DNA of 36,342 nucleotides. Origin: Chlorobiota bacterium. Lineage in GTDB: Bacteria > Bacteroidota > Ignavibacteria > Kapaibacteriales > NICIL-2. The stretch spans positions 1-36,342 of the forward strand of contig JAOAEV010000120.1 in assembly GCA_026416585.1 (NCBI GenBank). The letters are read 5' to 3'. Positions 16,167-25,400 of the stretch are shown here, one piece after another; the stretch's first letter is position 1, and the number at the start of each line of letters is the position of its first letter. The position numbers and the translations under genes were made by a program. Below the pieces are notes generated by a model. It was not told the DNA's origin. It ran no database searches and saw nothing but the letters and a program-made list of their open reading frames with translations.

Positions 16167-17750
16167 TCAGTGTGCTTTTGCGGGGAACCGCAGCGAGATA
16201 ATCTGCTTCCCCCGCTCGGTTTTGACTTCGAGCATAACAACCTCACCGGGCTTTTTGCTGTTTATCAGTGAGCGAAGCTCCTCCGGCGAGCGTACCGGTT
16301 TGCGATCAGCACGGAGAATCACTGCATTCGTCGTCAGTCCTCGCATGGATGCTTCACTGTATCGCTCGACATCAGTCACCTCGACCCCCTCGGTGACATC
16401 GAGCTTGGATTTTGTTTCTGCACTCAGCGGAGCAATGCTAAATCCGAGTTCGTCAAAGGTCACCGGTCCATCATTTTTTGATGGGCGTCCGGGTACTGGA
16501 TCCTTGGCATCGTCAGCGCTGGCGATTGATCCGTCTCGTGCTTCGAGCGTAACTTCTTTGGTAATCGTCTTCCCATCACGCCACATGCGCAGCTTCACTT
16601 TGTCGCCTGGACGATGCTCGAGCACAAGCGTCTGAAGTTGATTAGGAGAGTTTACGGGAGAACCATCGACGTCGAGTATGATGTCTCCTGTTTCAATACC
16701 AGCTTTGCTGGCCGGAGAATTCTTGAGCACATCCTGCACCATCACCCCTTCTACTTTGGGTAGACCAGCACCTTTTGCATCGGTTTCATCCACTGCGCGT
16801 ATCGTGACTCCAATGTACGCGCGATTGACTTTGCCGTAGTTAATCAAGTCGAGCGCGACTGCTCGTACAATATCCACCGGGATTGCAAAACCATAGCCAG
16901 CATAGAATCCAGTCCCCGACGCAATTGCGGTATTGATACCGATAAGTGTACCATTCAGTGTAAACAAACCACCACCGCTATTACCTGGATTAATTGCGGC
17001 ATCAGTTTGGATGTAGTTTTCGATGCCAAATGCATAGTTGTTGAGCCCCAAACCACCACGCCCGATAGCACTGATAATCCCAGCAGTAATTGTCGATCGT
17101 AATCCTAACGGATTACCCACAGCAATAACCCATTGCCCAATCTTGATATCGGCAGGGGTTCCTAGGTATGCCGTCGGCAAATCTTTTGCGTCTATTTTGA
17201 TAACAGCGAGATCTGTGAGCGAATCACGACCGACGATTTTCGCGGTGAACTCGCGCTTGTCGGATAACGTAACCTTGACGCCGTCGGGTTTGGCATCTCG
17301 GATAACGTGGTTGTTCGTGACAATATATCCGTCGCTGGTGATAATCACTCCGGAACCTTGACCGAGCGGACGAGAGCGAGGACGATTCTTTGGGCGAGAT
17401 TCGTCCTGGCGATCACGCGGACGGAAGAAGTCATCACCCCACGGATCGAAAAAACGAAAGAATTCCTCAATATCAGCACCCCCTTTATCCTCCCCAAGAA
17501 TTTCGATGGAGACGACCGTTGGTGATACTGTATTGGCGACAGCAACAAATGCATCATTAAGTGCTTGGACGTTGTCGGGCACTGTGATAGGGGGCTTTTT
17601 TGCACCAATGTCGCGCACACTTTGCCCGAATAATTTTGCCACAGGAAAACCGCCAATTTCTGCGATGAGCACAGCTCCAACAGCAGCTCCAATCAGCAAC
17701 AGCACGACCGTTCGTACAAGTTCGTGCCTGGATTTCAGCAGACCATTCAT
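16167..17750 (-). CDS. HtrA/Deg-family serine protease with two PDZ domains
   Basis: Periplasmic protein-quality-control protease and chaperone. The 527-residue product has one membrane-spanning or signal segment (residues 13-30), a trypsin-like domain with His148 (TNNHVI), Asp180 (SLTDLAVI) and Ser258 (GNSGGG), and two PDZ domains (near 295-395, with AYIGVTI and SPASKAGIETGDIIL, and near 440-525). An extended acidic and basic linker at 85-130 precedes the protease, as in Do-type loop LA. The ATG at 17750 follows AAAGGTG at good spacing. The frame extends to 17798 without added homology. It follows a terminator, so it has its own promoter. Membership in the Deg family is clear, the exact orthologue (DegP, DegQ or DegS) is not. 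Confidence 0.93.
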   Translation of the reverse strand: MNGLLKSRHELVRTVVLLLIGAAVGAVLIAEIGGFPVAKLFGQSVRDIGAKKPPITVPDNVQALNDAFVAVANTVSPTVVSIEILGEDKGGADIEEFFRFFDPWGDDFFRPRDRQDESRPKNRPRSRPLGQGSGVIITSDGYIVTNNHVIRDAKPDGVKVTLSDKREFTAKIVGRDSLTDLAVIKIDAKDLPTAYLGTPADIKIGQWVIAVGNPLGLRSTITAGIISAIGRGGLGLNNYAFGIENYIQTDAAINPGNSGGGLFTLNGTLIGINTAIASGTGFYAGYGFAIPVDIVRAVALDLINYGKVNRAYIGVTIRAVDETDAKGAGLPKVEGVMVQDVLKNSPASKAGIETGDIILDVDGSPVNSPNQLQTLVLEHRPGDKVKLRMWRDGKTITKEVTLEARDGSIASADDAKDPVPGRPSKNDGPVTFDELGFSIAPLSAETKSKLDVTEGVEVTDVERYSEASMRGLTTNAVILRADRKPVRSPEELRSLINSKKPGEVVMLEVKTERGKQIISLRFPAKAH

Positions 17751-17812
17751 TGCGGCACCTTTTCGATTGATGATTCGTCCGAGGCAATAAACGAACAACG
17801 ACCCAATTGTTG

Positions 17813-17851
17813 TAAAAAGATTGCTGCCCTTACCAAATCGGCAAGGGCAGC
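17813..17851 (-). terminator. Rho-independent terminator of the large surface-protein gene
   Basis: Read on the minus strand, a 12-bp stem with one mismatch (17840-17851 with 17823-17834) and an AAATC-type loop is followed by AATCTTTTT. It sits 26 bases after the large gene's stop and upstream of htrA. Confidence 0.75.
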
Positions 17852-17877
17852 ACGCTGACTACTGTGTGATTGCGAGC

Positions 17878-20800
17878 CTACTTCTCAACCACGATCGGCA
17901 CAGTTTCGACATAATGGCCGCTGCGCATCCGGAGCATATACGAACCACTGGCAATACCGTTCGGCACAAAGCGCACGGTGTACTCACCAGCCTTTAGCTC
18001 GCCCCGAACAAGTGTAGCAACAACTGCACCACTGGTGTTGACCAATTCGAGCGTTGTGTTGGCATCATAGCCGACTCCGAAGCGTATATCAGCACCACTG
18101 CTCGTCACTGGATTGGGATTTACCTGAACGATAAATGATGTTGTCGTCACTCGTACGAATCGCAGATTGAATGCGCACACTGGATTGATACGTAGGATAC
18201 CATCGCGCGTCTCGACAATAATACATTGATCGTTGGTGGTAATTTGTTCTAATTTGACGATGAATCCACCATCGGTTGGTAGCGATGCTGGCATGGAGGC
18301 AGTCAATTCGACCCCGAAGAGTTCATCGCCTTGCTGGACACGCAGGGGGGTCGTACCGTTGAACGTCACAAGGATTGTGCCTCGTAATGTTACGGGATCG
18401 TATTGCACTGATGCTGTTGCCACCGTCCACCCTGCTGCCGCAAGAGGCCCGAGCACGCGAACAACCGGCACACCATTTTGTGTGACCGCAGCAAAGCCCG
18501 TTGCATCAAAGCTGATTTGTGCGGTCAACTGTGTTACAGCGCCCATGGTTATTGGTTGCTCGGCGCGGAAACGCACAAGCTTCGGTGCGGATTCTGTTCC
18601 TTGCGGGACATCAAATACCTCAGACAACGTAGTAACGCGAGTTGTTTGCTGTAAACCTGTACCACTAAGGTCACCACGATATTCATCATTCGGGATGTTA
18701 TTGATTTCCAGTACAATTTGAGCGGCAAAGGCACGCGGTGCGGTTGGCGTAAATGGTATGTTCAGGTCGTAGGTACCGCCGACAGGGATTGCTGCAGGAA
18801 GCGGTAGATTAGTTGGTACACCAAATGCGGTCGGATCAGCACCCTGCATTCGAACAAAGCGCAACGCTGTTACTGGAATATCACCAGTATTAGTTACTCG
18901 AACAGTCAGCGTGGTGGTTGTACCGACGCAAACGCTACCGGACGCTGGTGCGACCGAAATGCGAGCAACGCCACTGTACGCACTACCATTCCACACCGAT
19001 TCCGCTTCTTCGAGTGCATCGCTGACTGTGCGAAGTGTCGCGGTGTTAGTGACGTTGCGTCCTTGCTCGGCAACGAAGTACGACGCATCAAACGTCACAC
19101 TTTCACCCGGCAGCACAACACGTGGTAAATTCAACGATGCTCGGTCAAACGTAAAGTTTTCTGTACCGTATACTCCATTAGTTCCGATAGCCCCTGGAAC
19201 GACGGGAACGAGATCGCGCAAATTTAGCGTATCGGCATAGCGCCAATTTTGGCGGCTTAGATTGGTAACGGTCACTTGTTTCACATCTGGTGACGTACCG
19301 GACTCAATTGGTCCGAAGGTCACCGTTGGAGTAATCGTCACTCGTGGCGCAATCCCGACACCAGTGATACGAGCCATCCGTGGTTCACCAGTGCTGTTGT
19401 CGAAGCGAACGACGATTTCATGCTCGCCTGTTGCTGAGGGATTAAAGTATACTGCTATTGGACGACCGGTCACCGATGAATATGTTTGACCTGGCGGGAT
19501 GTCCGTAGCGTTAATCTGATTGAGCGGCGGATCGAATATGAACGCTTGACCATTGCCGTACACATCTTGATCAACAACGACACTTTGGAGTGTCACGGCT
19601 TGAGAACCGTCATTCCGTGGATCAAGTGTCGCAATTGTTTGCCAATCAGCAAGGTATGGATAGGGATTTGTAGGATTGATCCGCTTTTCGCCAAAATCGA
19701 GCGGTGCCACTGTCAAGCCAGGCTTAACGCCACGCCCACGCACATGCACGACAGAATCAATGCGATTTGCGTCACTAGAGAAGGTAATTGTTGCTGTGTA
19801 CGTTTGTTCAGCAGTCGGTGTGAAGTTAAGCTGATACGTCCGTGAGTCATCGCCCCCTCCTTGCTGAGTGAGTACCAGCGGAGAAGCTGGAGAAATCCGA
19901 CCGAGCACAGGATCGGCAACAAATACTGGATCTGTCGGACCTTGCACACCGGAGATTGTTAACTGGACGGTGCCGCGACTAAATACTGTGAAGGTCCGCC
20001 GTGCAGTTGTACCAAGCCCGACGTCCCCAAAGTCAAGCGGGCGCGTCACGGGATTTGAAACATCAATAACTGGCTCACCGGTCTGCCCAGTAACTAAACG
20101 GCGGTAGCGGAACACACAGTCATCGCCAACACCGATAGAGTCACGTACGACGCCATCATTTGTCGCCGTGTAGCGAATTGTGACTGTTCGCCGTTCTTGC
20201 GGCTGCAAGTCAAAGGGGATTGGGTTATTGACGATTTCAAAGACCCCCAGACCGCCGTTTTTGAATTCCAACCGAGTGACTCGTATCGGCGCTGTACCTT
20301 CGTTGACAACATCAATCGTCCGCGTTGCAACATCGCCCTTACGAAGTAAGCCGAAGTTCACATCGCTTGGCTGGAGGGTAATGCGACGCGCTTTGTACTC
20401 AACCACGATTACCGTATCATTGTTGGCGCGGTCCCGAAAGATCACATATGCAATTGCATCTTCGTCGGGATTGTCGACAGTCAAACGCCACCGCGTCGTG
20501 CGCGTCTCGCCTGGAATAAACGGATCGTAATCAAGCGTATAGTTACGACTATTGGTCGGGTCGAGATATATCATCGCCAGGTTCGAACGGATAGCGGGAT
20601 CCTCCGGATAGTCAGTCACATCCGCATCGCCACCACTGACACCACTGACACTTCCGTCACAGTCGACAACATAGCGTGGGTGTGGCGGAATTGTATCCGG
20701 TAACAGTATCGCCAATGCAGCACTGGTCGGATGTCCGTATGAGTCATAATTGCTCAAACCATACGAGTAGGCAGCAAACGGTTGACTACACCGAATACGA

Positions 20801-22215
20801 TAGGCACCATCATTAATTCGGAGTACCTTCGCTGCATAACGCTTGCCCTGATACTGCATTGGGAATACGTCCCCAACCGTCGGACCAAATACCGTCGCTA
20901 CTGGTCTCCATGAAACCTGACCTCCAACAACCTCACCCCACTCGAGGTCATTGGGAATTGTCCCCTGATCTGTCAATGGATACACAACTATCACATAGTT
21001 TTCCGAAAAATTGAAAACCGAACCCCGTGCACCTGGTGTCGAAAAAATGATCTCACGCTGATACTGCTCGACTGGATATATTGTCACTTGGAAAGGATCC
21101 GAAACAATCCCATCATCTTCTTGACCAGTGTTGAAAAACGTCACGCCAATTGGCTTGTCGCCAGATAGAGCCACAATACCATTGAGCCCGTTGGCTGTCG
21201 CCCGGTCATAAATGAAACCTGTCCCCTCAACCCCACCCGCTGTTTGTATCGTCCGCCAAAAACTTCCGTCTCGGAACACCCGCGTGTTCGGCTCCTTTGC
21301 AAATATCTTGAGCATCGCCGCATTCCGCCGCGTTATCACCCGAGGTACAAAATACATTTTCCCCCAAAGGTCCGTCGCTATTTCCATATCTGCGATAAAA
21401 TCGCACCACCGCAAGTCAGTCGGTACATTAGCGCATTGATTCCCTGACACGACTGCTACCGGCTTCGTCGCTGTTACAACAGTCCCCGACAAATCACCCT
21501 CTTTTGCGTCGTCCCGCGTCGATACGACTAACACATCACCACGATTGAGCGTCCATGTTCGCGTCTGATTTGGGCGCAATCCGCTGGCTGTAATTGTTTG
21601 GGCGTTACCCCCCACGCGTATCGTTACCCGTGTGTTGTCGTAGGGAGCTGTAACTGTAAACTCACTCGGAAGAACGTAGCCACCATACATCCACGTCATA
21701 TCTGCCATCGAAGCAATGATATACTGCTTCCCCAGCGTATGAACTGGATACGCCAAGAAGGAATCCGACGTGTATTGGAAACGCGTCACCCCATAGACAA
21801 CAATCGGCGCATTTGACTTGATATGCATACCCGCACCTGGCCATACCTGATCGGTCGGCGGTGCATCGTTCGGGCTTTTTGAATATGCCTGTCCCACCCC
21901 GGGCGCGATGATTACCTCGATGACATCGTTTGGCAACGTGTAACGTATTGTTTGGAATCCACGCCCTTCGACTTCGATCAATACGCGTGTACGCGTCGCC
22001 GCTGCAATGTAGAGCACAAGTGAATTACCAGCCCCGGGAACTTCATAGCACGGTGGGAACGAAAAGTAAAACTCTGTTCCTGCCGCACCACCGTCGCGAG
22101 CCAACAATGGTACAAGCTTGTGGCGGATTTCATCGTGAGTCTCCTGACTATTGCTACCCCATGCTGGGAGAAGCAACACACACAGAACTGCCACTATCGA
22201 AAATGCACGTTGCAT
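17878..22215 (-). CDS. Large surface protein: IgGFc-binding domain, Ig-like repeats, T9SS sorting domain
   Basis: A 1445-residue exported protein. The signal peptide is MQRAFSIVAVLCVLLL and following (cleaved near 24). About residues 60-450 match the IgGFc-binding family in pattern: TAPYDNTRVTIR, an NQCANVP cysteine turn, WCDFIADM, WGKMYFVP. Then come several Ig-like choice-of-anchor/HYDIN-type repeats (about 590-1250), each with motifs like DFG..., NEGTAPIRVTRL and VTNTGDIPVTALRF. A region near 1260-1350 resembles a carbohydrate- or cohesin-like sandwich. The end is a T9SS tail with PNPV and LVNTSGAVV. The frame reaches 22317, but the ATG at 22215 (AGGATTGG upstream) starts the signal peptide. 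A terminator follows. No ligand is assigned. Confidence 0.84.
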   Translation of the reverse strand: MQRAFSIVAVLCVLLLPAWGSNSQETHDEIRHKLVPLLARDGGAAGTEFYFSFPPCYEVPGAGNSLVLYIAAATRTRVLIEVEGRGFQTIRYTLPNDVIEVIIAPGVGQAYSKSPNDAPPTDQVWPGAGMHIKSNAPIVVYGVTRFQYTSDSFLAYPVHTLGKQYIIASMADMTWMYGGYVLPSEFTVTAPYDNTRVTIRVGGNAQTITASGLRPNQTRTWTLNRGDVLVVSTRDDAKEGDLSGTVVTATKPVAVVSGNQCANVPTDLRWCDFIADMEIATDLWGKMYFVPRVITRRNAAMLKIFAKEPNTRVFRDGSFWRTIQTAGGVEGTGFIYDRATANGLNGIVALSGDKPIGVTFFNTGQEDDGIVSDPFQVTIYPVEQYQREIIFSTPGARGSVFNFSENYVIVVYPLTDQGTIPNDLEWGEVVGGQVSWRPVATVFGPTVGDVFPMQYQGKRYAAKVLRINDGAYRIRCSQPFAAYSYGLSNYDSYGHPTSAALAILLPDTIPPHPRYVVDCDGSVSGVSGGDADVTDYPEDPAIRSNLAMIYLDPTNSRNYTLDYDPFIPGETRTTRWRLTVDNPDEDAIAYVIFRDRANNDTVIVVEYKARRITLQPSDVNFGLLRKGDVATRTIDVVNEGTAPIRVTRLEFKNGGLGVFEIVNNPIPFDLQPQERRTVTIRYTATNDGVVRDSIGVGDDCVFRYRRLVTGQTGEPVIDVSNPVTRPLDFGDVGLGTTARRTFTVFSRGTVQLTISGVQGPTDPVFVADPVLGRISPASPLVLTQQGGGDDSRTYQLNFTPTAEQTYTATITFSSDANRIDSVVHVRGRGVKPGLTVAPLDFGEKRINPTNPYPYLADWQTIATLDPRNDGSQAVTLQSVVVDQDVYGNGQAFIFDPPLNQINATDIPPGQTYSSVTGRPIAVYFNPSATGEHEIVVRFDNSTGEPRMARITGVGIAPRVTITPTVTFGPIESGTSPDVKQVTVTNLSRQNWRYADTLNLRDLVPVVPGAIGTNGVYGTENFTFDRASLNLPRVVLPGESVTFDASYFVAEQGRNVTNTATLRTVSDALEEAESVWNGSAYSGVARISVAPASGSVCVGTTTTLTVRVTNTGDIPVTALRFVRMQGADPTAFGVPTNLPLPAAIPVGGTYDLNIPFTPTAPRAFAAQIVLEINNIPNDEYRGDLSGTGLQQTTRVTTLSEVFDVPQGTESAPKLVRFRAEQPITMGAVTQLTAQISFDATGFAAVTQNGVPVVRVLGPLAAAGWTVATASVQYDPVTLRGTILVTFNGTTPLRVQQGDELFGVELTASMPASLPTDGGFIVKLEQITTNDQCIIVETRDGILRINPVCAFNLRFVRVTTTSFIVQVNPNPVTSSGADIRFGVGYDANTTLELVNTSGAVVATLVRGELKAGEYTVRFVPNGIASGSYMLRMRSGHYVETVPIVVEK

Positions 22216-22323
22216 GGGACCAATCCTAATATCGTGAAACAAATGCGCCTGATATTTTTCCTTTGTCCACTTGTAATAATGCACCACCGCACGCTTTGTA
22301 TCGCTTTGGCGAATCATTCAATA

Positions 22324-22355
22324 GCAAAATAACAAAAAAAAATTCTTGAACAAAA
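22324..22355 (-). promoter_or_regulatory. Candidate promoter for the large surface-protein gene
   Basis: On the minus strand TTTTG (22355-22351) is followed after 19 bases by TATTTTGC (22331-22324), close to the Bacteroidota TTTG/TAnnTTTG pair. The start codon is about 100 nt downstream, which would give a long leader. Confidence 0.35.
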
Positions 22356-22357
22356 TT

Positions 22358-23914
22358 CTATGTCGAACCATCATTTTCGACCACGAATGTGACAGAAGAA
22401 CCGCTGATTTCCTCCAGAAGACTCTTACGCCGATGAGCACCCCATAGCTCAATTTCAACGTCAGCGCGCGCGATAATACCGACGCGGATACATTTGTTCT
22501 CCACTACAACGTGTACGGCGGCGACGCGCTGCTGACGACGACGATCAAGCCCCTCTGCGATGCGTAAACATGCAGCCATCCACCGAACAGCGTATTTCCA
22601 CTGCTGGGGTAGCACCGAAAAACTGGCATGTTTGGTCTTTGGGTGACTTTTGCGGTGATAGCGTGCAACATTAGCAATGATTGCTGCTTCTGTGCTCGAA
22701 AAGCCGGGCATGACAGCATTGCTGATAATGTAGTAGCTATGCTTGTGATGCTGATCAGGCGAAATGTGATAGCCAACATCATGGAGTAACCCAGCCGCTT
22801 CGAGCAACTCTCGCTCAGTATCCCCCAGCCCATGCAAGCAACGTAAACCATCGAACAATTCTAAGGCAAGCTTCGCCACATGTTGTGCATGTGCACGTTC
22901 GACATTAAATCTCTGACAGAGCTGCTCGGTCGTCGCCGCACGCAAGTGTACCAAGTGGTGATATTGTCGTTGATCGCGCAAGTGTTGGGCTGTGTCGAAC
23001 ACAACTCCTTCACGAAGTGCATACATCGAAACAAGCACACTTTGCACATCAAGCTGCAGTAAAAATCGCTCAGCGATGAGCGCGCCTGCAGTAATGATGT
23101 CCGCACGTTCTGGCTCGACACCAGCGATTTTGGCAATGTGATGCGGGGCTCGTGCACTGACGATATGCTCAACAGCATCCAACAACGCTGCACGTTCAAT
23201 GCGTTGCCCATGCAATTGCGCTGATGAGAGAGTACCGTCACCAAGCGCAACACGAGCGAGCGTTTCCCACGTACCGGAGGTCACGACGACTTCATCCCAG
23301 CCGACACAACGTGCTGCGTCGAGTACTGGCGACCATTCACCGATAAGCGTGCGTCGGCATTCCTCTATTGCTTTTGCAGATCGTGAGCGACGGAAAAACT
23401 GCTCAGTTAGCCGAATCGCTCCAATTTTCTCGCTCTGCACAAATAATACCTCACCGCGATCACCGATAACGATTTCGGTTGAGCCTCCACCTATGTCGCA
23501 CACACATAATCGTCTCTCGACAAGTGGCAAACCATGGATAACCCCGACGTAGATGAGCCGACCCTCTTCCTCCCCCGAGATGATTTCGATACGTACCCCA
23601 GTATGGTCTTCGACTCGTCGCAAAAAATCATCTCGATTGAGTGCTTCTCGCACGGCACTTGTCCCCACCGCACGAATAAATGCGCCATGCTGGCGAGCCA
23701 TTGCCACAAACCGCGTTATCGTTTGAACACCTCGTTCAATTGCATCTTCGGTCAAGTGTTTGATGTCGCCACTGGATTTTCCAAGCCGTACCACTTCACG
23801 ATCACGAGCAATTACCTGCATTGTCCCGTTCATCCCGACCCTTGCAACGATCATGTGAATAGAATTAGTGCCGACATCTATCGCCGCAATTGGTGGCAGA
23901 TCGACTGCGTTCAT
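22358..23914 (-). CDS. ppx: Ppx/GppA phosphatase (exopolyphosphatase / pppGpp phosphohydrolase) with C-terminal HD-type domain
   Basis: Hydrolyses polyphosphate termini or pppGpp; which substrate is used cannot be told from sequence. The 518-residue product has an actin-like ASKHA fold: AAIDVGTNSIHMIVA near residue 10, VGTSAVREA near 105, SGEEEGRLIYVG near 132 and the phosphate-binding CDIGGGSTEIVIG near 160. The C-terminal half adds an HD-type helical domain with HAQHVAKLA and LLHDVGYHIS (about 350-410). The length suits the two-module Ppx rather than the short GppA-only form. Its ATG overlaps the TGA of a small membrane-protein gene (ATGA), so they are coupled. Confidence 0.92.
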   Translation of the reverse strand: MNAVDLPPIAAIDVGTNSIHMIVARVGMNGTMQVIARDREVVRLGKSSGDIKHLTEDAIERGVQTITRFVAMARQHGAFIRAVGTSAVREALNRDDFLRRVEDHTGVRIEIISGEEEGRLIYVGVIHGLPLVERRLCVCDIGGGSTEIVIGDRGEVLFVQSEKIGAIRLTEQFFRRSRSAKAIEECRRTLIGEWSPVLDAARCVGWDEVVVTSGTWETLARVALGDGTLSSAQLHGQRIERAALLDAVEHIVSARAPHHIAKIAGVEPERADIITAGALIAERFLLQLDVQSVLVSMYALREGVVFDTAQHLRDQRQYHHLVHLRAATTEQLCQRFNVERAHAQHVAKLALELFDGLRCLHGLGDTERELLEAAGLLHDVGYHISPDQHHKHSYYIISNAVMPGFSSTEAAIIANVARYHRKSHPKTKHASFSVLPQQWKYAVRWMAACLRIAEGLDRRRQQRVAAVHVVVENKCIRVGIIARADVEIELWGAHRRKSLLEEISGSSVTFVVENDGST

Positions 23915-24090
23915 AGGTACTGCGCCGACTTCAGTGTATCCGCTGTGTTGCTCGCGATCGTTGATTGTTTCCGGTCAACTGAAGGCACTTTTTTTCGTCC
24001 CCACAAACGCCGTGCAAAACCAAGCCCGTAGAGACCAAAACCAGATACGATTGTTGCCAGAGCAAATACTATCAATATCCACCGCGCCAT
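23911..24090 (-). CDS. Small single-span membrane protein, unknown function
   Basis: A 59-residue peptide starting MARWILIVFALATIVSGFGLYGLG: one hydrophobic span (about residues 4-24), then a basic stretch (ARRLWGRKK) and a polar tail, consistent with an inner-membrane protein with cytosolic positive residues. ATG at 24099 adds three residues. A start at 24141 is unlikely because it lies upstream of the predicted promoter at 24120-24127. Its TGA overlaps the ppx start codon, which is the best evidence that it is translated. No family recognised. Confidence 0.55.
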   Translation of the reverse strand: MARWILIVFALATIVSGFGLYGLGFARRLWGRKKVPSVDRKQSTIASNTADTLKSAQYL

Positions 24091-24119
24091 TGTCGGCATT
24101 TTGCATAAAGATAATAGCA

Positions 24120-24127
24120 CAAAAATA
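24120..24127 (-). promoter_or_regulatory. Bacteroidota-type -7 box for the small membrane protein-ppx unit
   Basis: Minus-strand TATTTTTG, an exact TAnnTTTG match, 30 bases before the ATG at 24090. It is one half of a divergent pair with the box at 24153-24160. Confidence 0.5.
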
Positions 24128-24152
24128 GAGTACCTCTCCATACAGAGAAGGC

Positions 24153-24160
24153 TAAGTTTG
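24153..24160 (+). promoter_or_regulatory. Bacteroidota-type -7 box for the DUF1624 gene
   Basis: TAAGTTTG, an exact TAnnTTTG match. Its last base is 32 bases before the ATG at 24192, which favours that start over the TTG at 24177. No clear -33 element. Confidence 0.5.
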
Positions 24161-24191
24161 TTGTGGGTAGGATATCTTGTCTATTGGTTAC

Positions 24192-25400
24192 ATGCGTTAT
24201 CGCTGGCTCGACTACCTTCGCGGATTAGCAGCACTGTGGATGATCGAGGTTCACGTCGTCGATGTTGCACTCGATCCACACTGGCATACGTCACAGTGGT
24301 TTCCATGGCTTAGCCTGACGCACGGTTTTGTTGCGGTAGCGTTTCTCTTCTGTGCCGGTGGTGCGCTGGCAATAACGTTAGAACGGAAACTCGACGCCTA
24401 CCGACGTTTCGAGCGTCCGCTGTGGGATTACTTAGCAAAACTGGGATTACTTCTACTGATTGGCTATTGGCTACACTTGCCGGCATTTTCGCTCGAGCGT
24501 ACGCTCCACGCAACACCGCAAGAATTAGTGCGCCTTGCCGATTGCGACATTCTCCAAACAATTGCCTACAGCTCACTCATTGCTTTAGCTATTGCACTGT
24601 TCATCCCGCGCCCCAATTGGTATCGAAGCACATATGCTGCTATCTCGATTACCATTGCTATACTTACACCTCTTGTATGGGAACATCGCTTCGATGAAAA
24701 TCTACCACTGTTCATTGGTGCTCTCATTGCACCCCAGCCAGTGAGTAAGTTTCCGCTTTTCCCGTTTGCGGCATACTTTTTTGCCGGAGCATGGATTGTT
24801 CTTTGGTTGCAGAATCGCCCGCGCAGAGTAATCTGGTTAGTCACTCTCGCGTGTTTAGGAATCGCTGCTGTCACTATGGTGATTGGTTTTTCTTCACCGA
24901 AACAATGGTGGCATTCATCTCCAATACACACCTTATTTAGACTCAGCGCTACAGTTGCTGCCCTTTGCATGCTGATGCTCACTCACGAGACAATTACACG
25001 ACAGCGATTCAGCAATATCCTGCTCCTGGCGGGACAGCAATCACTCTGGGTGTACGTGTTCCATCTGCTACTTGTATATGGATCTGTTGGAGGAAATGGG
25101 CTTTCAGCGGTAATTGGTAAGCAACTGAATCCATTCGAGACAGTGATGCTCATCATTGCCATAAGTGTAGTGACATTGGGAACAGCATGGATGTGGGCAT
25201 ATCTCAAACACGTGATGCCTCAGGTTGTGCGTGTGGTGGTTGCAGCAGTCGTTGTGACAGCAGGAGCAACCTTCGTGCTTTTACCGGCACGATACGCAGC
25301 ACTGCTCTCTACGGGCGAATTGGTTCGGCGGGATGGAGTTGTACCGGCGGTGGTGCAAAGCGATCTTCCTCGATCACCTGCCGTGCCTGTTCAGGAGTAA
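24192..25400 (+). CDS. DUF1624 (heparan-alpha-glucosaminide N-acetyltransferase-like) membrane protein
   Basis: A 402-residue polytopic inner-membrane protein. The N terminus RYRWLDYLRGLAALWMIEVHV carries the conserved R-x-x-x-LD-x-LRG-x-A-x-x-x-M-x-x-H pattern of DUF1624/HGSNAT-like acyltransferases, which move acetyl groups across membranes to sugars in the characterised member. About ten hydrophobic segments follow (for example LLLLIGYWLHL, YFFAGAWIVLWL, TVAALCMLML, VVVAAVVVTAGATFVLL). No catalytic acetyltransferase activity is shown in bacteria here; the acceptor could be an envelope glycan. A TTG at 24177 is an alternative start. The final 92 bases run antisense into the end of the PBP gene. 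Confidence 0.8.
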   Translation: MRYRWLDYLRGLAALWMIEVHVVDVALDPHWHTSQWFPWLSLTHGFVAVAFLFCAGGALAITLERKLDAYRRFERPLWDYLAKLGLLLLIGYWLHLPAFSLERTLHATPQELVRLADCDILQTIAYSSLIALAIALFIPRPNWYRSTYAAISITIAILTPLVWEHRFDENLPLFIGALIAPQPVSKFPLFPFAAYFFAGAWIVLWLQNRPRRVIWLVTLACLGIAAVTMVIGFSSPKQWWHSSPIHTLFRLSATVAALCMLMLTHETITRQRFSNILLLAGQQSLWVYVFHLLLVYGSVGGNGLSAVIGKQLNPFETVMLIIAISVVTLGTAWMWAYLKHVMPQVVRVVVAAVVVTAGATFVLLPARYAALLSTGELVRRDGVVPAVVQSDLPRSPAVPVQE

